A DNA stretch of 64,000 nucleotides. Source: Halobellus clavatus (GTDB lineage Archaea; Halobacteriota; Halobacteria; Halobacteriales; Haloferacaceae). The stretch is taken from assembly GCF_900107195.1 (NCBI RefSeq), contig NZ_FNPB01000001.1, forward strand, positions 496,001 to 560,000, written 5' to 3'. This document shows positions 59,977 through 64,000 of this stretch, piece by piece. Position 1 is the first letter of the stretch; each line of letters opens with the position of its first letter. The notes below the pieces were generated by a model. The model worked only from the letters and a program-made list of their open reading frames with translations, did not search any database and was not told the DNA's origin. A program made the translations under genes and the position numbers.

Positions 59977-61995
59977 GATCAGGCCTTTGTCCTCGTTGAT
60001 GTTGAAGGGGAACCAGTCGTCTACTGCTTCTTCGGCTTTGATCTGTATCTGGTTGCCGTCCTGCTGTGCACGTGCTTCGTTTGGTAGTGTGCGGGCGTAT
60101 TTCCGGACGCTGCTGTAGACGCTGAGTGAGTCATCGAACTTGGCAATGAGGTTGCCGTTACGCCTTTGGAATTCGACGAGATCACTTCTGTATGCGTCTT
60201 CCCACATCCATTTCCCGATGTCGTATCTTTTCTCGGCAGGCTCTTCAGGGAAGTAGCTGGGTAGGTCCCGGTTTGCTTGTTGGTAGAGGTTTTTGAAGAC
60301 TTGACGGGCTTCTGCGAGTGTGTCGGCGTCTTGACTCCGCATTGTGACGTCTCTGTCTTTGAAGATTTCCGCGAACCAGGTGAATAACGGGTTGCTTCGC
60401 TCTGTGAGGTCGTTCACGTATTTCGCGGTTTGATGAGTGTCTTTGAACTGGATGTCGAAGTTGAGGATCTTGGCGCGGTGCTGTATCCGGCTTCGTGGGA
60501 GGTTGTCGTTGCTGATGAATGCGAGTGCTGGGATATCTACTTCGCCGGTCCAGTGTTTCTGCCGGAAGTTGAGGTAGGTCTCGATGTCCAGGTCGTTTGG
60601 ATCGATGTCGTCGAATACGACGGGGAAGACGGAGTCGACCCTTCGAACTCTGGTGAGATTGGTTTTGTTTAGGTCGTCGCCGTCTTTGGGTTCTGTGACG
60701 TGGCCGTTGGAGAGTAGGTGGAAGGCGTACCGGGTGAGTGTTCCTTTGCCGCTGCCCGGTTCTCCGTAGACGTAGAGGCTGGGCAGGTACTTGTCGAGGT
60801 CGATGCCGTTGTCTTTGTAGACTGCTGCGTACCGGTTGATGAACGGTGCCCAGAAGAACCAGATGATGGCCTCCCACATCTGGGCCTTGACCGCTTCAGG
60901 GTGATCCGTGCGGCCGAACTTGTCCACTGTTTGGAAGTACTGTTCTAGGTATTCCAGGGCTTGATCGATTTTCTCTGGGTCGTCTGGGAGTTCGCGTGTG
61001 AGTTCGAGCTGTCTTGCGGATTCGGTTTGTAGTATGAGTTTGTCGTCGCTGTTGAACCACATTTTCGGTGCTCCGAATTTCTCTTTCGAGTGTTTGCTGA
61101 TTGCACCGGGAGATGCTCGAAGGGTTTTGCCGTCGATTGCTGCATCGATGGAGCGGGTTTCTTCTCTCAGGTCGGTGAGAATGTCGTCAAATCCGTTCAG
61201 GGATTGTGTGATGGTTTGGTCGGCTTGGTTTTCGTTGTTGCTGACGGCCAGTGTGAGGTCTGGGTCTTCGAATTCTCCTATGATGGTTGCTTTTTCGACG
61301 TTTGCTTCGTCCAGTCGTTCGGTCAGTTCTTGTTCGAGTTCGGCCTCTTCTTCCTGGGATGTGGTGCGGCCGTCCACCCACGCGTGTATGATTTCTTCGC
61401 GTTCTTCGTCGTCGACCTCTTCGAGCTGGTCGGTGAGGTCTTGCATAAACTGGTCGGCGTAGCCTTTGTGTTCGTCGTACCAGGTGTCGAAGACGTTGTC
61501 GAGCGGCTGGTTGCCATCGGTTTGGAAGACGGCTATCGCGTTTTTCTGTCGTGTTGATCCCCAGCCTTGTTCGCTGAGGTTGGGTGATCCGAGGATGTTG
61601 GTTCGGGAGCCGTCTTGGTGTTGTAGTATGTATATTTTGGAGTGGACCTCGTTGCTTCGGAGGCTGGCAAGGTAGATGCGTAGCCGGTTTTCGCGTTGTA
61701 GGCGTTCGAGTTTTTCTGCGAGTTGTTCCTTGCCGCGTAGTTTCTTCCTGTAGTCGAGTGTGTTGTCTCCGATGACGACTTCGAGGTTGACGTCGTCTGT
61801 TCCGATGTCTTGGAGGAGGTTGAGGAGCGTCTCGGGTGAGTCCGAGTAGGTGATTGCGCGTATGTCGGTTACGTCTTCGGTGAAGTAGGTCTCGAAGTTG
61901 TCCCTGGTTTTGAGCGTGGCTAGCTCTAGCTCTGCTTCTTCGTCTTCGCTGAGCTGTACTGCGGTTTCGTAGAGCGTGTTTGGGTTTTCTGGCAT
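59962..61995 (-). CDS. PLD-nuclease/P-loop ATPase fusion
   Basis: A 677-residue protein. Residues 40-165 are a phospholipase-D-like domain with VHSKIYIL (H118, K120) and ILGSPNLSEQGWG (GSPN 136-139), as in PLD-type nucleases; the Asp of the HKD motif is not at its usual place. An acidic helical linker follows (190-290). Residues 370-600 form an AAA+/SF3-helicase-like ATPase with YGEPGSGKGTLTRY (Walker A 411-419), VVFDDIDP (Walker B 461-465), FISNDN (sensor 1) and a basic RSRIQHR. ATG at 61995. The combination suggests an ATP-driven nuclease acting on foreign DNA or on element replication. Confidence 0.8.
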   Translation of the reverse strand: MPENPNTLYETAVQLSEDEEAELELATLKTRDNFETYFTEDVTDIRAITYSDSPETLLNLLQDIGTDDVNLEVVIGDNTLDYRKKLRGKEQLAEKLERLQRENRLRIYLASLRSNEVHSKIYILQHQDGSRTNILGSPNLSEQGWGSTRQKNAIAVFQTDGNQPLDNVFDTWYDEHKGYADQFMQDLTDQLEEVDDEEREEIIHAWVDGRTTSQEEEAELEQELTERLDEANVEKATIIGEFEDPDLTLAVSNNENQADQTITQSLNGFDDILTDLREETRSIDAAIDGKTLRASPGAISKHSKEKFGAPKMWFNSDDKLILQTESARQLELTRELPDDPEKIDQALEYLEQYFQTVDKFGRTDHPEAVKAQMWEAIIWFFWAPFINRYAAVYKDNGIDLDKYLPSLYVYGEPGSGKGTLTRYAFHLLSNGHVTEPKDGDDLNKTNLTRVRRVDSVFPVVFDDIDPNDLDIETYLNFRQKHWTGEVDIPALAFISNDNLPRSRIQHRAKILNFDIQFKDTHQTAKYVNDLTERSNPLFTWFAEIFKDRDVTMRSQDADTLAEARQVFKNLYQQANRDLPSYFPEEPAEKRYDIGKWMWEDAYRSDLVEFQRRNGNLIAKFDDSLSVYSSVRKYARTLPNEARAQQDGNQIQIKAEEAVDDWFPFNINEDKGLISRFL

Positions 61996-62064
61996 AGGTT
62001 TCCCCGTCCTCCGGTGTGACCTGGAATCGGTCAACTGTCCTACTAGTGGAATATCCGGGGAAGG

Positions 62065-62096
62065 TTTTAATAGTTTTGCTGATAGAGTATAGTTTG
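62065..62096. promoter_or_regulatory. AT-rich divergent promoter region
   Basis: TTTTAATAGTTTT and GATAGAGTATAGTTT lie between the divergent PLD-ATPase (start 61995) and P-loop/winged-helix (start 62121) genes. TATAGTTT is about 25-30 bases before the ATG at 62121, fitting a leaderless archaeal promoter. Shared control of both units is likely. Confidence 0.5.
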
Positions 62097-62120
62097 AGAA
62101 AACGAGAGTGGTTTCACCTA

Positions 62121-63239
62121 ATGGATGACGAGCAAGACAAACTGAATCGATTCCAAGAAGCATTCGAGAGAGGTCAGGAAGGCCAGATCAGCAACTATGA
62201 GGCCTGGCTACAGGACCAAGGAATCGACTCAGAGAAAGTAAATAGAGAATACTTGGAACAGTACTTCCGGGAGAACCCGGAGAATGCAGTAAACCACGAA
62301 GAAGAGTTAGAGGAAGTTGCGGAGTACATCGGGTTCTTCTCCCGGAGAAGCAACGTCTACCACCTACCGGTTATCGGGATTTCGGAGGTAGGGAAGACCC
62401 AGTTCATTCAAACAGTCTCCAACCTTCTCGGCCAGATCGAACCGGAGATCGAGCAGCGAACCTACCGGGCAGACGATTTCACGGAACTTGGTGAAGACGA
62501 GGAGAGGATCTTCGAGGTCAGAGATGAGCTTCGAGGCCTGGACAAGGTCGTTGTATACGTTGATGACTGTGAGTGGGCAGAGGCGGAGAGTCTCCTTGAA
62601 TCATTCCGCGTGATTGAGAGCGTTGTTGATGACGCGTTCCTTGTCACGTCGTGGACTCCTGAGTACTGGATGCACCACAGGGAGGATGTCGAAACAGTCC
62701 TTCCCTCCTCTACTGAGATCCACCTCTCTCCGTTTTCGGAGAAGGATTCACTGGAGGCGTTGAATCAGGTAGTCAAGGTTCTGTCCGATGACGGGTTGGA
62801 TCTCCCCGAGGAATTCCTTGAGGAAATCCACCGGTACAGCACCGGTATTCCAGGCGTCTTCACGGACTTGTTGCTTGCTTCGCTACGCGAGGCGTTTGTG
62901 AAGGAGTTGGAGTTGGGTAGTACGGAGTCGGTGGAGGCTGCCGCCGGGAAACTGAACCTCGACGAAGTGGAGGAGACGGTGTACGAGTTGTCGGATACGA
63001 AGGTAACGATTCTGACCCATATGCTGCTGTGGAACCACAGGGATGGAATACGGCCGTCTCAGCTTGTCGACCTGCTGGACAGGGACAAGTCAACGGTGTC
63101 GTACCACCTGAAGGACTTGCAGGCAGATGGCTTGGTCGAGTCAGAGAAGCAGGGTCGTTCAGCGTACTACAGGGTCAAGAATCAGGTTAAACCATTCATC
63201 CAGACCAGAATCGCGCAAAACGGTGAGTACAATGGCTAG
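62121..63239 (+). CDS. P-loop ATPase with C-terminal winged helix
   Basis: A 372-residue protein. A charged helical N-terminus (1-75) is followed by a AAA/STAND-type NTPase with LPVIGISEVGKTQFIQTV (Walker A 86-93), KVVVYVDDCEWAEAE (Walker B near 142-156) and TSWTPEYW (sensor-like). A helical lid precedes a winged helix at about 305-365 (IRPSQLVDLLDRDKSTVSYH, then LVESEKQGRSAYYRV). The layout resembles archaeal Orc1-like or MJ-type ATPases and STAND sensors. Its 3' end overlaps the next gene by 8 bases. Confidence 0.78.
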   Translation: MDDEQDKLNRFQEAFERGQEGQISNYEAWLQDQGIDSEKVNREYLEQYFRENPENAVNHEEELEEVAEYIGFFSRRSNVYHLPVIGISEVGKTQFIQTVSNLLGQIEPEIEQRTYRADDFTELGEDEERIFEVRDELRGLDKVVVYVDDCEWAEAESLLESFRVIESVVDDAFLVTSWTPEYWMHHREDVETVLPSSTEIHLSPFSEKDSLEALNQVVKVLSDDGLDLPEEFLEEIHRYSTGIPGVFTDLLLASLREAFVKELELGSTESVEAAAGKLNLDEVEETVYELSDTKVTILTHMLLWNHRDGIRPSQLVDLLDRDKSTVSYHLKDLQADGLVESEKQGRSAYYRVKNQVKPFIQTRIAQNGEYNG

Positions 63240-63954
63240 TTACAAGATACTACCATTACGGAACGAAGGTATTGATCTCGAAAAGATCGAAAATCGTGTA
63301 GAGAATATGTCGGCGCTGGAGTCCAGCGCAGACCTGAGAAGCGGCACCTTGCCTCGGAGCTTACAGACATTCCGGGGCGAGATGTGCTACGTCGAGTACG
63401 CACAGGAAGAGGAGACAGAAGTCACGACGTTGGAGGGTGAAGATGAGCCGATCAAGGTCGCGGATATGTACCCGATCATCTTCCTCGGGAACGGCTACGT
63501 GGCCTACGATGCTAACCTCCCGAACCAAGACGTCGAAACAGAAGTCGTCCAGATGGTTTCAGACCTGCTGGACACGGACATCTCCTACGAGGCGGTCGAG
63601 TTCGACAAAGACGACTTGGAAGGTGTCGTGGATCAAGCGAACAAGGTTCGGGAAGCCAATTTCAATCCGTCCAATCAGAAGCCGAACAGTGTCTCAGCAC
63701 GGTATCTTCCAGGTCTCCAGGATACTGAAATCTGGCATCAATACGAGAACGATCCAATGGAGAAGGTGAGGGTGGATTTGCCGGATCAAACGACCTATAA
63801 CGTCTCGTTCTACGAGAAGGGGAAAGTCACGGTCCACGGACGAAACATCCCGGTAGATGTCCAGGTCGAGGTTCTCAGGTACATTACTGATGAGGTAGTG
63901 TCTAACCTGGATATCGGTTCGTTCCAGAAGAAGCTGGGAGGTGAGTTCCAATGA
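63232..63954 (+). CDS. hypothetical protein of the P-loop operon
   Basis: A 240-residue acidic protein of unknown family: MASYKILPLRNEGIDLEKIE, a mixed alpha/beta middle with MYPIIFLGNGYVAYDANLP, and a C-terminal domain with VSFYEKGKVTVHGRNIPVD. The ATG lies inside the end of the ATPase gene and its TGA overlaps the next ATG (ATGA). Tight coupling suggests a complex with the ATPase. No catalytic motif is visible. Confidence 0.7.
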   Translation: MASYKILPLRNEGIDLEKIENRVENMSALESSADLRSGTLPRSLQTFRGEMCYVEYAQEEETEVTTLEGEDEPIKVADMYPIIFLGNGYVAYDANLPNQDVETEVVQMVSDLLDTDISYEAVEFDKDDLEGVVDQANKVREANFNPSNQKPNSVSARYLPGLQDTEIWHQYENDPMEKVRVDLPDQTTYNVSFYEKGKVTVHGRNIPVDVQVEVLRYITDEVVSNLDIGSFQKKLGGEFQ

Positions 63955-64000
63955 TGCTAACCAATATTTTCCAGATGCGGAACGCTCCGGAAGATCCGTC
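63951..64000 (+). CDS. third gene of the P-loop operon (N-terminus only)
   Basis: A frame beginning ATGATGCTAACC overlaps the preceding stop (ATGA) and is open to the window edge, reading MMLTNIFQMRNAPEDP. Two consecutive ATGs could start it. Too short for any family call; it shows the operon continues. Confidence 0.6.
   Translation, partial: MMLTNIFQMRNAPEDP

Larger units (their letters stand above)
52993..64000 (+). mobile_element. tRNA-Thr-integrated genetic element (left part)
   Basis: Immediately after the tRNA-Thr 3' end the DNA becomes visibly less GC-rich, with more A/T-ending codons. The first gene is a tyrosine integrase pointing inwards, followed by accessory genes (RadC, HTH, zinc protein, methyltransferase-like, PLD and P-loop proteins). 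No tRNA-end duplicate (attR) occurs in the window, so the right boundary lies beyond 64,000. Capsid, terminase and conjugation genes are not seen here, so plasmid-like, proviral or defence-island identity is open. Confidence 0.8.

Noticed and set aside
1-64000. CRISPR arrays, rRNA genes, complete insertion sequences
   Set aside because: No regularly spaced repeats, no rRNA core sequences and no transposase motifs were found in the window.

Overview
The window reads as a haloarchaeal chromosome (class Halobacteria). Positions 1 to about 53,000 are GC-rich and encode strongly acidic proteins. Typical haloarchaeal traits include a fused Kae1-Bud32, an NuoC-NuoD fusion, the SAMP-activating E1 UbaA, HTH-10 (Bat-type) regulators, small CxxC zinc proteins, TATA-type promoters close to start codons, and many ATGA or TGATG start/stop overlaps. 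I cannot name the species.

Layout. (1) 1-10,300: the C-terminus of a surface beta-helix protein, small membrane proteins, an ASCH protein, a ZIP transporter, NikR with an operator-like promoter, a rhomboid protease, 2-keto-3-deoxygluconate kinase, a large non-canonical tubulin/FtsZ-like GTPase with a coiled-coil tail, and a SerB-like HAD phosphatase. (2) 10,400-20,300: a catabolic island. It holds a split dikinase-type phosphotransferase resembling phenylphosphate synthase, a phosphoesterase, an aldehyde dehydrogenase, a Rieske ring-hydroxylating oxygenase (alpha, beta and a third internally duplicated protein), an aryl-alcohol-type dehydrogenase and a winged-helix regulator. Small dyads sit in its promoters. 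(3) 20,300-32,100: mismatch repair (MutL, NUDIX, MutS), a lone divergent NuoCD paralogue, a Bat-type regulator, UbaA, an iron-box-controlled substrate-binding lipoprotein, and a Rieske ferredoxin. (4) 32,100-53,000: housekeeping genes, including LeuRS, HisE, a PIN-ATPase-KH protein, a transducer, ITPase, KEOPS Kae1-Bud32, S24e, dephospho-CoA kinase, Spt4, RpoE1, aIF2-gamma, FAU-1, a PrsW protease and riboflavin synthase, ending in tRNA-Thr(GGU).

From the 3' end of that tRNA the base composition drops sharply. An integrative element starts there with a tyrosine integrase and runs past the window end. Its cargo is RadC, zinc and HTH proteins, an adenine-methyltransferase-like protein ending in a HEPN RNase motif, a beta-propeller/TPR partner, a PLD-nuclease/P-loop ATPase fusion, and a divergent operon of a P-loop/winged-helix ATPase plus two overlapping genes. 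This accessory block is the best place to look for an undescribed conflict or defence system.

Other notable signals are two copies of a roughly 150-bp structured intergenic element (26,190 and 42,842) with a compensatory base pair, and a 16-bp inverted repeat with nested alternative pairings at the start of hisE. No CRISPR array, rRNA or insertion sequence was seen, and no gene-free stretch exceeds about 300 bases.
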